Origin: Actinomadura rifamycini DSM 43936
Lineage (GTDB): Bacteria > Actinomycetota > Actinomycetes > Streptosporangiales > Streptosporangiaceae
Assembly (NCBI RefSeq): GCF_000425065.1
Contig: NZ_AULB01000030.1
Span: forward strand, 56,477-120,476
Direction: 5' to 3'
Length of the DNA stretch: 64,000 nt
In this document: positions 7,894-15,914 of the stretch, piece by piece
How the letters are laid out: each line of letters starts with the position of its first letter
How positions within the stretch are numbered: the first letter of the stretch is position 1
Translations under genes and position numbers: made by a program
Notes under the pieces: model-generated
Databases searched by the model: none
What the model saw: only the letters and a program-made list of their open reading frames with translations
What the model was told of the DNA's origin: nothing

Positions 7894-9090
7894 ATGAGAT
7901 GGTCCGCGGTCGCCGTGCTGGCCGGATGCCTGCTCCCCCTGTACGCCGCGTCCCCGGCGCACGCGGCCCCGCGGGCTCCCGCGAACTGCAACCCGCCCGC
8001 CGGGTCGATGAGCGCGCAGGCGCTGAACGAGGGCGGCGAGCCGTGGGCGCAGCAGATGCTCAACATCGAGGCCGCGCACGAGAAGGCGACCGGCAAGGGC
8101 GTCAAGGTGGCGGTCGTCGACAGCGGCGTGAGCGCGCGGAACCCGCAGCTCGCCGGGCAGGTCGTCGACGGCGTCGACCTGACGAAGACGGGCGCGGAGG
8201 ACTGCCTCGGCCACGGCACCTACGTCGCCGGCATCATCGCGGCCAAGGCGGGGGTCTCCCCGTTCGTCGGCGTCGCGCCCGACGCGAAGATCATCCCGAT
8301 CAAGTTCGCCGCGCAGGCGAACAACATCGACAGCGGGCTCGCCGCCAAGGGCATCGACGAGGCCGTCAAGCTCGGCGCGGACGTCGTCAACGTCTCGACG
8401 CAGTCGATCGGGGACGACCCGCGGCTGCGCCAGGCCGTCCAGAACGCGCTCGCCAAGGGCGTCGTGGTGGTGGCCGCCGCGGGCAACATCGACCGGCAGA
8501 ACGGCAAGGTGCCCGCGCTGATGTACCCGTCGGCGTACCAGGGCGTCATCTCCGTCGGCGCGGTCGGCCTGGACGGCAAGATCACCGAGTTCTCGAACCC
8601 GAACACGCCCGTGTCGGTCATCGCGCCCGGCAACGACATCGTGACCACGTCCCCCGACGGCCACTACTCGGTGCAGAAGGGCACGAGCTTCGCGACGCCG
8701 TTCGTGGCGGGGCTGGCGGCGCTGGTCCTGGAGGCGTACCCGCAGGCCACGCCCGCCGAGGTCAAGCAGCGGATCGAGGGGACGGCCGAGGGCAGCAAGG
8801 GCGCGGGCAGCGGCAACGGCATGATCAACCTGTTCGAGGCGCTGACCGCGGTGAACCCCGGCGCGGGCGGCGCGGGCGGTACGGGCGGCCCCGGCGGGCC
8901 GGTGAGCATCGCGATGCCCGACCGGCCCGACGCGACGACCCGGGCCGTGGCGCTCGGCGTGGCGGGCGGCGCGATCGGGGCGGCGGCGCTGGTCGTCGCG
9001 GGCGGGCTGCTGATCCCGGCGGGACGCCGGCGCGGCTGGCGTCCGGGCCCCGTGGAGCCGGTCGGCGAGGGCACCGGCGAGTCCGCGTAG
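7894..9090 (+). CDS. mycP: Mycosin, type VII secretion-associated serine protease
   Basis: A 398-aa subtilase. It has a signal peptide (1-25, ending AHA), catalytic Asp in VVDSGV (D76), His in GHGTYVAG (H108) and Ser in GTSFATP (S265), and a C-terminal membrane helix (about 350-375) followed by basic residues, the standard mycosin layout of about 400-450 aa. Mycosins are anchored on the outer face of the membrane, cap the ESX pore and cleave some substrates. The ATG at 7894 has GGGAGG 8 nt upstream. It is divergent from the Esx-like cassettes, which are candidate substrates. Confidence 0.95.
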   Translation: MRWSAVAVLAGCLLPLYAASPAHAAPRAPANCNPPAGSMSAQALNEGGEPWAQQMLNIEAAHEKATGKGVKVAVVDSGVSARNPQLAGQVVDGVDLTKTGAEDCLGHGTYVAGIIAAKAGVSPFVGVAPDAKIIPIKFAAQANNIDSGLAAKGIDEAVKLGADVVNVSTQSIGDDPRLRQAVQNALAKGVVVVAAAGNIDRQNGKVPALMYPSAYQGVISVGAVGLDGKITEFSNPNTPVSVIAPGNDIVTTSPDGHYSVQKGTSFATPFVAGLAALVLEAYPQATPAEVKQRIEGTAEGSKGAGSGNGMINLFEALTAVNPGAGGAGGTGGPGGPVSIAMPDRPDATTRAVALGVAGGAIGAAALVVAGGLLIPAGRRRGWRPGPVEPVGEGTGESA

Positions 9091-9114
9091 CCCCCGTCCG
9101 TCCTGCCCGCCCCG

Positions 9115-9995
9115 TCAGGACGCGGCGTCGTCCTTCGGCGGCCGGATGTCGCCGTCGGCGAGGTCGCGGCCGAGGACGGCGGCGGCGCGGACGAGCGCGT
9201 CGCGCGTGCGGGCCGCGATCTCCACCGAGTAGTCGCGCATCCCGGTGTCGTGCAGGACGATGACGTCCGGTCCGCCGTACGCGGTGGTGCACGCTTCCAG
9301 CTCGCGCCACGGCTCGAACCCCATCGGACGGTACGACGCCTGCAAGCGCTCGATGAACGGCGCGTCGCCCGCGAAGTCGTCCTCGCTCATCTGCAGCAGC
9401 CAGCCGCGGTAGTGCGGGATGCGCTGCACGGCGAGCTGCACGAAAAACTCCGAGATCGACCGGGCCTGCAACACCCAGGTGTCGTCGTCGACGGTGACCA
9501 GGACGCGCGGGTCGTCCTGGCCGGCCTCGGCGGCGAGGTAGCCCCACTCGTTGCAGTACTCGTACTCGGCCATGAACACGCAGACGCGCACGTCGTCCCC
9601 GGGACCGACGAACGGGTTGCCGGCGGGCAGGCCGCCCGCGACGCCGTGGCCGGACGGGTCGGGGCGCACGCTCGGCGGGTACTCGGGGTGCGTCCAGTAC
9701 AGGCGCGGGCTGCGGGTGAAGGAGTTGAACGGCAGCTCCCACCACTCATCGAGCGCTTTCGGGACCGGCAGCGCCGGATCGACGCCCGCGAAGCGGTCGG
9801 CGTCCTCCCCGGTGAGCTCGCCGCGGAGGTGGCGCACGTAGGCCGCGTGCTCGGCCTCTCCCATTTGAGCCACACCGGTCCGTCGGCGGGCGGCTCGTAC
9901 CCCCACTCGTCCTGGACCTCGCGGAGCAGCGCCCAGCGGTCGCGCGGCGCGGCGAGCCGATCCGCGAAGCGGGCATAGTCCACGATCTTCGGCAT
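9115..9995 (-). pseudogene. SUKH/SMI1-like protein gene with a frameshift near 9860
   Basis: An N-terminal piece begins at the ATG at 9995 (MPKIVDYARF) and reads to VWLKWER; the remainder, from GEAEHAAYVRHLRGEL to the stop at 9115, is in another frame. A -1 shift at about 9858-9866 would join them into one ~293-aa protein. The downstream frame has an ATG at 9864 but no ribosome binding site, so a separate gene is unlikely. Motifs such as EYEYCNEWGYLA and a mix of short strands resemble SMI1/KNR4 (SUKH) proteins, which are often immunity proteins beside secreted toxins; that is a weak inference. It may be a pseudogene or a sequencing error. Confidence 0.55.
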
Positions 9996-10016
9996 GTGGG
10001 GAGGCTGGCCGCGTAT

Positions 10017-10022
10017 TACGAT
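10017..10022 (+). promoter_or_regulatory. -10 element TACGAT, leaderless start at 10029
   Basis: TACGAT ends 6 nt before the GTG at 10029, so transcription would begin at the start codon. Confidence 0.55.
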
Positions 10023-10028
10023 CGCCGG

Positions 10029-10640
10029 GTGCAATACACCGCTCCGGTCCCCTACCAGAACGCCGCCGGCGGGCGCCGCCGCCGCCTGGTGTGGGCGTCG
10101 GCCGCCGTGGGCGCGCTGGTCGTGCTGACGGCGGTGCTGTGGGCGACCGGCGGACTGGACGAGAAGGCGAAGCAGCCGGTGAAGTCGCCCGGCAAGGCCG
10201 TCGACGTCGGGCTGTTCTCCCTGACCGTGCACGACGTGCGGGCCGGGGTCGCCGACACCGCGATGGGCGGGAGCGAACGGTTCCTCATCGTCCGGATGCG
10301 CGTCGTCAACAAGGGCCAGGAGACGGTGGGGCTCGGCCCCAGCGGGCTGCAGGACGGCGTCGTCGCCCGCACCAAGGCCGGCAAGTGGGTGAAACCGGAC
10401 GAGGTGACGGGCGTCGCCGCGGGCGCCGCGACCTCCGACGTCCAGCCGGGCCTGCCCGTGGAGGCGTCGGTAATGTGGAAGCTCGGTCCGGCGCAGCCGC
10501 CCCCGACGTTCACGTTCGGGCTGCGCGACTGGGAGTACGACCACGGGTTCACCGACAGCGACTACACGTGGCGGGTGCAGACGGAGGGCGGCGAGCTGGC
10601 CGCGCGCTACACCCTGCCCGTCGGGACGGGGACGCCGTGA
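10029..10640 (+). CDS. Single-pass membrane protein with extracellular beta domain, first of a coupled trio
   Basis: About 203 aa from the GTG at 10029, preferred over the GTG at 9996 because of the -10 element directly before it. A basic stretch (RRRR) precedes one membrane helix (about residues 22-42); the rest is an extracytoplasmic beta-rich domain containing GGSERFLIVRMRVVNKG, the pattern of DUF4352-like, immunoglobulin-like domains. The next gene overlaps by GTGA and a third by ATGA, so the three products are probably made in fixed ratio and form a complex. Position after mycP suggests an envelope role linked to secretion, but no ESX core component is recognised. Confidence 0.65.
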   Translation: MQYTAPVPYQNAAGGRRRRLVWASAAVGALVVLTAVLWATGGLDEKAKQPVKSPGKAVDVGLFSLTVHDVRAGVADTAMGGSERFLIVRMRVVNKGQETVGLGPSGLQDGVVARTKAGKWVKPDEVTGVAAGAATSDVQPGLPVEASVMWKLGPAQPPPTFTFGLRDWEYDHGFTDSDYTWRVQTEGGELAARYTLPVGTGTP

Positions 10641-11236
10641 ACGTGCGCAAGCTCGCCATCAAGGGCGGTGCGGGCCTCGGCGGGACGATCCTGCTCGCGG
10701 GAGCGATGTGGCTCCACGCCTACCAGCCGAAGGTCGAGGCGCGCATGCTCGACCCGATCCGGACGGACGGCGGCGTCGGCGAGGAGGTCGCCACGCCCGC
10801 GTTCACCGTCCGCGTGGACGGCGTGGCCGCCGCGCGGTCGCTCGCGCCCGACTCCATCCTCGACGGCGAGCCGGCCGTCGGCACGGACGGCGTCTACGTC
10901 GTCGTCCGGGCGCGCGCGATGAGCCGCGACGAGCCCGTCGAACTGCGGTCGGCGGTGCTGGAGACGCCCGGCGGCTACACGTACGAGGCGGAGCCGCGCC
11001 CCGGCGGCGGCCAGGTTCCGGGGGCGGTGCTCCAGCCGATGCTGTGGACGAGCACCGCGTTCGTCTTCGAACTCCCGAAGAACCGCCTCGCGGGCGCCCA
11101 CCTGGTGGTCGGGACGGGCGGGCTCCTGCCGCAGCTGTCGTCCGCCGCCGACATCGACCTCGGCCTCACCGGCCCCCGCGCGGCCGACCTCGTCCGGAAG
11201 GCCCCCGAACGGTACAACGTGCGGGAGGGTTCATGA
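10637..11236 (+). CDS. Membrane-anchored protein, second of the coupled trio
   Basis: A 199-aa protein whose GTG overlaps the stop of the previous gene (GTGA). An N-terminal membrane helix (about 8-27) is followed by an extracytoplasmic domain with the pattern DGVYVVVRARAMSRDEPVEL, again DUF4352-like. It has no catalytic motif. Function is unknown; pairing with the preceding protein is inferred from overlap and shared architecture. Confidence 0.65.
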   Translation: MNVRKLAIKGGAGLGGTILLAGAMWLHAYQPKVEARMLDPIRTDGGVGEEVATPAFTVRVDGVAAARSLAPDSILDGEPAVGTDGVYVVVRARAMSRDEPVELRSAVLETPGGYTYEAEPRPGGGQVPGAVLQPMLWTSTAFVFELPKNRLAGAHLVVGTGGLLPQLSSAADIDLGLTGPRAADLVRKAPERYNVREGS

Positions 11237-12462
11237 GCGATCCGCACCACCGGCCGCCGCAGGGACGGTACGGACGGCAGGGGCCACCCGCCGACGACCG
11301 GCCCCCGCCGCCGCCCCCGTCCCACCCGAACGACCCCCCGTCGGCTGCGCCGTCCTGGCAGGGGTGGTTCGGCCCCCCGGCCGGACAGGCCCCGAGCCCC
11401 CCACCGCCGTCCTCGTCCACGGGTGGATACCAGCAGCCTTCCGGTTGGCAGCAGCAGCCGAGTGGCGGCTACGAGCAACCGACCGGACCGCAACAGCCCT
11501 CCGGCTGGCAGCAGCAGCCCACGGGTGGGTACGAGCGGCCGGCCGGGATGCAGCAGCCTTCCGGCTGGCAGCAGCAGCCAAGCGGCGGGCAGCAGCAGCC
11601 CACCGGGGCCCAGCAGTCCCACAGCGGGCAGCAACAGCCCACCGGCTGGCAGCAGCAGCCCACGGGTGGGTTCGGGCAACCGGCCGGGATGCAGCAGCCG
11701 ACCGGGGCGCAGCAGGCTGTGCCGGGGGGTGGGTTCGGGCACGGGGCTGGGGGGCGGTCGCGGGGGCGGCATGCGCGGCCGCCTGAGCAGGCGGGGCCCT
11801 TCGTGCACCAGCAGCAGCCGCAGTTCCAGCCTCCTCCCCCGTATCCGCCGGGCGGGCCGCAGGCGCACGGGCAGCAGCAGCCCGTGTCCCCGTACGACCC
11901 GCGACCGGACGGGCGGGACGGTGAGGCGTCCGCGGAGCGGCGGCGCACGTGGCTCGGGCCCCGGGCGCGCCGTGTCGTAGAGGTGTGCGTGCTCGCGGTC
12001 CTGCTGCCCGGGCTGCTCGGCCTGTACTGGGTGGACGAGACGGGACGCGCGGAGAGCCTCGAGCCGCCGGTGAAGGTGTCGTCCGTCGCGCGCGGGAAGA
12101 TCGGGGAGCTGGTGGGCGCCCGGTGGACGGTGTACAAGCGCCAGTCGGCGCCCCAGGGCGGCCCCGCGGGGCAGGACGCCGTCCAGCTTCAGGTGGTCCT
12201 CGCGGTGAAGGCCCAGGACGCGAAGAGCGCGAAGACGGTCGGCGGCTACGGGATGGAGTTCCGGTTCGTCGGCCGCGACGGCCGGGAGTGGACGGCGGAC
12301 GCGTCGAAGCCCCCGCAGGTGACGCCGGGGCAGGCGTTCCCGATCACGGTCCGTGGGACGGTGCCCCGTGCCAGGGCGGAGTCGCTGGCGCTGGTGGTGC
12401 GGCCGCCGGAGTCGGAGCGTCGGGGGGCGGATCCACTGCCTTCGCTGCGGTTCGAGCCGTGA
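11233..12462 (+). CDS. Pro/Gln-rich membrane protein with extracellular domain, third of the coupled trio
   Basis: A 409-aa protein overlapping the previous gene by ATGA. Residues 1-235 are a cytoplasmic low-complexity region with repeats of the type PSGWQQQPTGGYEQP, followed by basic residues, one membrane helix (about 250-270) and an extracytoplasmic beta domain of about 130 aa related in style to the two preceding proteins. Long Pro/Gln/Gly tails in actinobacteria often act as flexible or condensate-forming segments; this is an inference. Its last 119 bp overlap the 3' end of the convergent gene ending at 12344. Confidence 0.65.
   Translation: MSDPHHRPPQGRYGRQGPPADDRPPPPPPSHPNDPPSAAPSWQGWFGPPAGQAPSPPPPSSSTGGYQQPSGWQQQPSGGYEQPTGPQQPSGWQQQPTGGYERPAGMQQPSGWQQQPSGGQQQPTGAQQSHSGQQQPTGWQQQPTGGFGQPAGMQQPTGAQQAVPGGGFGHGAGGRSRGRHARPPEQAGPFVHQQQPQFQPPPPYPPGGPQAHGQQQPVSPYDPRPDGRDGEASAERRRTWLGPRARRVVEVCVLAVLLPGLLGLYWVDETGRAESLEPPVKVSSVARGKIGELVGARWTVYKRQSAPQGGPAGQDAVQLQVVLAVKAQDAKSAKTVGGYGMEFRFVGRDGREWTADASKPPQVTPGQAFPITVRGTVPRARAESLALVVRPPESERRGADPLPSLRFEP
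11410..11725. repeat. Tandem repeat coding QQQPTGG units
   Basis: Imperfect 39-60-bp units (cagcagcagcc core) encode repeated SGWQQQPTGG(Y/F) segments in the Pro/Gln-rich protein. Confidence 0.75.
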
Positions 12463-13654
12463 CGCGCGTGACCATGAGGTTGAACGCGGCGGCGAGCAGG
12501 CAGATGCGCAGGATCTCGAAGACGAGCCCGGCGGCGTAGCCGACGAGCGGCATCCGCGGCAGCCACCAGGCGACGTCGTGGGCGCCGATCAGCTCGTACG
12601 CCTTCCGGCCGGCGGCCTGCTCGCCGACGTGCAGCGCCGCGAACAGCAGGCAGAACGTGGCGAACGGCATCATTCCGGACCGGCGGACGAGGCGGAGCCC
12701 GTACCAGGCGGGCAGCAGCATGTCGCGGAGGCCGCGGGTGAGGACCTCGCGGGGGCTGTTCACCCGGTCGATGGCGCCGACGCTGGCGATGCGCCGGGCG
12801 GTGCGGGACTCGCCGAGGACGAGCCGCTCGTCGCCGGTGTCGAGGCCGAGGATGACGCCGGCGATGACGATCCAGATGAGGGCGCCGAGGACGGCGTGCT
12901 TGAACGGCGGCCACACGTCCAGGAGGGGTCCGGCGGCGTCGGTGAACCACTCCCACGCCTGCCGGTCGGTGAACCACTCCGCGCCCTTGTCGCGGAGCTG
13001 GTCGATGGTGAAGATGCCGAACAGCGCGAAGTTGATCTCGAGGAAGCCGGCGAGCGGGCCGACGGTGCGGGGCAGCCGGTCCTCCAGCAGCCACTCGACG
13101 AGGACCTTCACCACGAAGAACGCGGCGGTGAGGACGATCGCGAGCTTCACGTGCTTCTCGAGGGAGAGCAGCAGCCCGATGCCCTCGATCTGGCCCTGGA
13201 GGCCGCCGTCGGTGAAGCCGCGGCTCGCGGCCATGTCGGCGAACTCGCGGGCGTCCTCGCTCTGCTGCCCCCACGCGAGGTAGAAGATGACGAACGGGAG
13301 CGCGGCGCGGCCCATCGCGCTGAGCGCCGACTCGTCCTCGTTGCCGACGGCCCAGGACGTCAGGTCGCCGCCGGGGGACCGGGCGTGCACGACGTCGAGG
13401 CCCTCGCGCACGCAGTGGATCATCAGGGCGGTCGTCGTCAGCGTGATGACGACGAGGAGGCCGATGGTCAGCAGCGGCGCGACCGTAGCGGCCGTCCCGT
13501 CCATCTTGCCGAGGCGGTAGCCGCCGTACATCACCCCGTACCGCAGCAGTTCCCCGAGGGTGAACCACAGCGTGAGGGGCAGCACGAAGCGGCCCGCCAG
13601 CTTGAGCGTCGCCCACGGGAGGATCAGCGGGGATTTGGGGGAGAGTCGGAGCAT
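12344..13654 (-). CDS. Polytopic integral membrane protein of unknown function
   Basis: A 436-aa protein with about seven to eight hydrophobic segments, for example LTLWFTLGELLRYGVMYGG, LLTIGLLVVITLTTTALM and ALIWIVIAGVILGL. No transporter or enzyme motif is recognised. The ATG at 13654 is preferred over the GTG at 13684 because a TACCAT hexamer lies 7 nt upstream. The last ~38 residues are Pro/Ala-rich and read antiparallel to the 3' end of the gene ending at 12462; the two real genes appear to overlap convergently, or this C-terminus is poorly conserved. Confidence 0.7.
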   Translation of the reverse strand: MLRLSPKSPLILPWATLKLAGRFVLPLTLWFTLGELLRYGVMYGGYRLGKMDGTAATVAPLLTIGLLVVITLTTTALMIHCVREGLDVVHARSPGGDLTSWAVGNEDESALSAMGRAALPFVIFYLAWGQQSEDAREFADMAASRGFTDGGLQGQIEGIGLLLSLEKHVKLAIVLTAAFFVVKVLVEWLLEDRLPRTVGPLAGFLEINFALFGIFTIDQLRDKGAEWFTDRQAWEWFTDAAGPLLDVWPPFKHAVLGALIWIVIAGVILGLDTGDERLVLGESRTARRIASVGAIDRVNSPREVLTRGLRDMLLPAWYGLRLVRRSGMMPFATFCLLFAALHVGEQAAGRKAYELIGAHDVAWWLPRMPLVGYAAGLVFEILRICLLAAAFNLMVTRVTARTAAKAVDPPPDAPTPAAAPPAPATPPWHGAPSHGP

Positions 13655-13661
13655 CGCGCCG

Positions 13662-13667
13662 ATGGTA
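13662..13667 (-). promoter_or_regulatory. -10 element TACCAT, leaderless start at 13654
   Basis: Seven nt separate the hexamer from the ATG at 13654; no ribosome binding site is present. Confidence 0.5.
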
Positions 13668-13710
13668 CCGAGCGGGGCCGACACCAGGGAGTGCGCTCGG
13701 CCGGAAACGG

Positions 13711-13750
13711 CGGACCCCGCCGTCCGCGCTGGGCGGGACGGCGGGGTCCG
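13711..13750 (-). terminator. Terminator of the sulfurtransferase operon
   Basis: A perfect 15-bp stem (13711-13725 with 13736-13750) begins 24 nt after the stop at 13774. Confidence 0.8.
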
Positions 13751-13773
13751 TGCGGACGTCGCGTCCGCTCGGG

Positions 13774-14082
13774 TCAGATGGCGACCTCGAGCGCGGCGAC
13801 CTCACCGGTCTTGGCGGTGACGGTGTTGTCGACGCTCACACCGCCCGCGGCGAGGACGCGGACCGTCCAGTCGCCGTCGGCCGCGAAGAAGCGGAACACG
13901 CCCTCGTCGCCGGTGACGACCTCGGCGGTGAACTCGCCGGTGGCGTCGAGCAGGCGGGCGTAGGCGCTGGACACGGGCGCGCCGTCACGCGTGACGGTGC
14001 CCTGGATGACGGCCTCGTTGGTCAGGTCGACGGTCGCGGGCAGATGCGCCGTCTGAGCGGGCGCTGCGCAACCCTGGGTCAT
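13774..14082 (-). CDS. DUF1416 (SseC-like) protein
   Basis: A 102-aa protein with the layout of the DUF1416/SseC family: a short N-terminus with one Cys (QGCAAPAQT), then a beta-sandwich reading IQGTVTRDGAPVSSAYARLL and GDEGVFRFFAADGDWTVRVL, similar to carboxypeptidase regulatory-like domains. In mycobacteria and streptomycetes sseC lies directly after the sulfurtransferase gene, as here (60 bp gap), implying a joint role in sulfur metabolism; the biochemical function is not established. It ends before a strong terminator. Confidence 0.85.
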   Translation of the reverse strand: MTQGCAAPAQTAHLPATVDLTNEAVIQGTVTRDGAPVSSAYARLLDATGEFTAEVVTGDEGVFRFFAADGDWTVRVLAAGGVSVDNTVTAKTGEVAALEVAI

Positions 14083-14142
14083 TGTTCCTCCATCTCCGTG
14101 TGCACGGAAAATCTGCTCCGCCGGGCGGCGGACGGCGGACGG

Positions 14143-14982
14143 TTACTTGGGCTCGCCCAGCTCGACCGGGACGCCGACGAGCGAGCCGTACTCGGTCCAG
14201 GAGCCGTCGTAGTTCTTGACGTTCTCCAGGCCGAGCAGCTCGCGCAGGGCGAACCAGGTGTGCGACGAGCGCTCACCGATGCGGCAGTAGGCGATGGTGT
14301 CCTTGTTCAGGTCGACGCCGGCCTCGGTGTAGAGCTGCCGGAGCTCCTCGTCGGACTTGAACGTGCCGTCGTCGTTGGCGGCCTTCGACCACGGGATGCT
14401 GCGGGCGGTCGGGACGTGCCCGGCGCGCTGCGCCTGCTCCTGCGGAAGGTGCGCGGGAGCGAGCAGCTTGCCGCTGAACTCGTCCGGGGACCGGACGTCG
14501 ATCAGGTTCTGGGTGCCGATGGCGTCGACGACCTCGTCGCGGAACGCGCGGATCGACAGGTCCTGGTCCTGCGCCTTGTAGTCGGTCTTCGGGCGGGACG
14601 GCACGTCGGTGACCAGCTCGCGGGAGTCGAGCTCCCACTTCTTGCGGCCGCCGTCGAGCAGCTGCACCTTCTGGTGGCCGTACAGCTTGAAGTACCAGTA
14701 GGCGTAGGCGGCGAACCAGTTGTTGTTGCCGCCGTACAGGATGACCAGGTCGTCGTTGGCGATGCCCTTGGACGAGAGCAGCTCCTCGAAGCCGGTCTTG
14801 TCGACGAAGTCGCGGCGGACCGGGTCCTGCAGCTCGGTCTTCCAGTCGATCTTCACGGCGCCACGGATGTGGCCCTTGTCGTAGGCGGACACGTCCTCGT
14901 CGACCTCGACCAGGACGAGGCCGGGGTCGTCCAGGTGCTCTTCGACCCAGCTGGCGTCCACCAGAACGTCGGCGCGGCTCAT
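14143..14982 (-). CDS. sseA: Thiosulfate sulfurtransferase (rhodanese, SseA/CysA type)
   Basis: A 279-aa protein made of two rhodanese domains. The C-terminal one carries the active-site loop CRIGERSSHT with the persulfide Cys at about 233; the N-terminal one (about 1-125) lacks a Cys loop, as usual for the tandem family. It moves sulfane sulfur from thiosulfate to thiol or cyanide acceptors in the cytoplasm. The ATG at 14982 has AGGGAGG 8 nt upstream. It lies downstream of a 330-bp untranslated region headed by a Cys-containing leader peptide, suggesting sulfur-dependent control, and upstream of the SseC-like gene. Confidence 0.93.
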   Translation of the reverse strand: MSRADVLVDASWVEEHLDDPGLVLVEVDEDVSAYDKGHIRGAVKIDWKTELQDPVRRDFVDKTGFEELLSSKGIANDDLVILYGGNNNWFAAYAYWYFKLYGHQKVQLLDGGRKKWELDSRELVTDVPSRPKTDYKAQDQDLSIRAFRDEVVDAIGTQNLIDVRSPDEFSGKLLAPAHLPQEQAQRAGHVPTARSIPWSKAANDDGTFKSDEELRQLYTEAGVDLNKDTIAYCRIGERSSHTWFALRELLGLENVKNYDGSWTEYGSLVGVPVELGEPK

Positions 14983-15312
14983 GCGGGAACCTCCCTGTCG
15001 GAGCGAATCTTCGCGGTGAATTGTCGGATCAGCGGATACTTCGCGCAGCCCCCGCGACGCGGCGCGGGGCGGTGCTCGCGCATCGCACGGGCGGCGGCAT
15101 CGGTACCGAGCCGGATGTTCGTGAGCCGGATGGTCCCCGTCGCGCGACCGGCCGAACCCGCCGGGACGGAGCGGGGGGCGACACGGGACTCCGGGGCGGA
15201 CGCGCCGGGGCGCGGCCCACACGGGTCGACCTGCATCGGGGTGCTCCAGGCGGGGAGGCGTGCGTACGAGCTGAATAGCGGGAAAGTGCTCGGAACGGTC
15301 GGGCTCGATGCC
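14983..15312 (-). promoter_or_regulatory. Long leader between leader peptide and sulfurtransferase
   Basis: 330 bp without a convincing gene, transcribed as the 5' region of the sulfurtransferase mRNA if the promoter at 15407-15436 is used. With the Cys-containing peptide at its head, an attenuation-type control is plausible. No well-formed terminator/antiterminator pair could be drawn by eye. Confidence 0.5.
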
Positions 15313-15378
15313 TCAGGCCATGCGACAGAGCGAGGCGGCCACGCGGCAGAAGTCGACCGCGCGGCGCTTCGTGAGCAT
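15313..15378 (-). CDS. Cysteine-containing leader peptide upstream of the sulfurtransferase gene
   Basis: A 21-aa ORF starting at ATG 15378 whose core reads RRAVDFCRVAASLCR. It matches the pattern of short peptides (LTxRxHVDxxRxxxxLCR type) annotated as putative leader peptides before sulfur-assimilation genes in streptomycetes and relatives. Two Cys codons sit in its second half, suited to sensing charged tRNA-Cys by ribosome stalling. A promoter lies 29 nt upstream. The ORF is on the same strand as the sulfurtransferase. The pattern match is recalled from the family; the regulatory role is inferred. Confidence 0.7.
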   Translation of the reverse strand: MLTKRRAVDFCRVAASLCRMA

Positions 15379-15406
15379 CTGCTCTGTTCGGTCACGCACG
15401 GACACG

Positions 15407-15436
15407 ATGGTAAGCCGACAATCCACGTGGTGTCAC
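15407..15436 (-). promoter_or_regulatory. Sigma-70-like promoter of the leader peptide/sulfurtransferase unit
   Basis: On the minus strand GTGACA (15436-15431), an 18-nt spacer and TACCAT (15412-15407) give a predicted start near 15400, about 22 nt before the leader ATG. Confidence 0.6.
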
Positions 15437-15440
15437 ATCC

Positions 15441-15457
15441 GTCTCGCGTTGCGAGAC
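15441..15457. promoter_or_regulatory. Inverted repeat GTCTCGC-GTT-GCGAGAC
   Basis: A perfect 7-bp inverted repeat lies directly upstream of the -35 of the leader promoter and 40 nt after the thioredoxin stop. It may be an operator for a sulfur or redox regulator or the end of the thioredoxin transcript; no T-run follows. Confidence 0.5.
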
Positions 15458-15496
15458 AGTGACATTCGTCTTAGGGCTGGTCACGAGAGTGTCCCC

Positions 15497-15811
15497 TCAG
15501 CGGACGGCCGCGCCGAGAGCCGCGATCACGTCGGCCTTGCGGGGCGCCCCGGCGGCCCGCCGCACGACGCGCCCGGCGGCGTCCAGCACCAGCACGGTCG
15601 GCGTGCCGGTGACGTCCAGTTGCCGGACGAGCGGCAGGTTCGCCTCCGCGTCGATCTCGACGTGCGCGACGCCGTCCACCATGCGGGCCACGTCGCCGAG
15701 GACCCGCCGGGTGGCGCGGCACGGCGCGCAGAAGGCGCTGGAGAACTGGACGAGCGTCGCGCGCTCGCCGAGGTCGGCGCCCAGATCGTCCGGTCCGAGC
15801 ACGTCCGCCAC
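15497..15811 (-). CDS. Thioredoxin-family protein (CAPC active site)
   Basis: A 104-aa protein with a single thioredoxin fold. The redox motif is FCAPCRATRR (Cys at about 28 and 31), and the conserved cis-proline is in VTGTPTVLVLD. CAPC replaces the classical CGPC, which shifts redox potential and occurs in several actinobacterial thioredoxin-like proteins. There is no signal peptide, so it is cytoplasmic. It sits between the anti-sigma gene and the sulfurtransferase leader on the same strand; a functional link to sulfur handling is plausible but not shown. Confidence 0.88.
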   Translation of the reverse strand: MADVLGPDDLGADLGERATLVQFSSAFCAPCRATRRVLGDVARMVDGVAHVEIDAEANLPLVRQLDVTGTPTVLVLDAAGRVVRRAAGAPRKADVIAALGAAVR

Positions 15812-15848
15812 GTGATCCCTCCCATCGCCGCCGTCCGGTACAACCGCG

Positions 15849-15880
15849 CGGGACGGCCGCGTCTTCCTGCGGCCGTCCCG
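15849..15880 (-). terminator. Terminator after the anti-sigma gene
   Basis: A perfect 12-bp stem (15849-15860 with 15869-15880), 34 nt past the stop at 15915. Confidence 0.75.
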
Positions 15881-15914
15881 TTGGTCGCCGCCGGCGCTTC
15901 CGTCCCGGCGGGGC

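Noticed and set aside
7294..8664. A 456-codon minus frame extending cassette 3 small protein into mycP
   Set aside because: Only the last 99 codons match the two paralogues; the rest is antisense to mycP.
15021..15278. Plus-strand 85-codon ORF in the sulfurtransferase leader
   Set aside because: No ribosome binding site and Arg/Gly-rich antisense-like composition.
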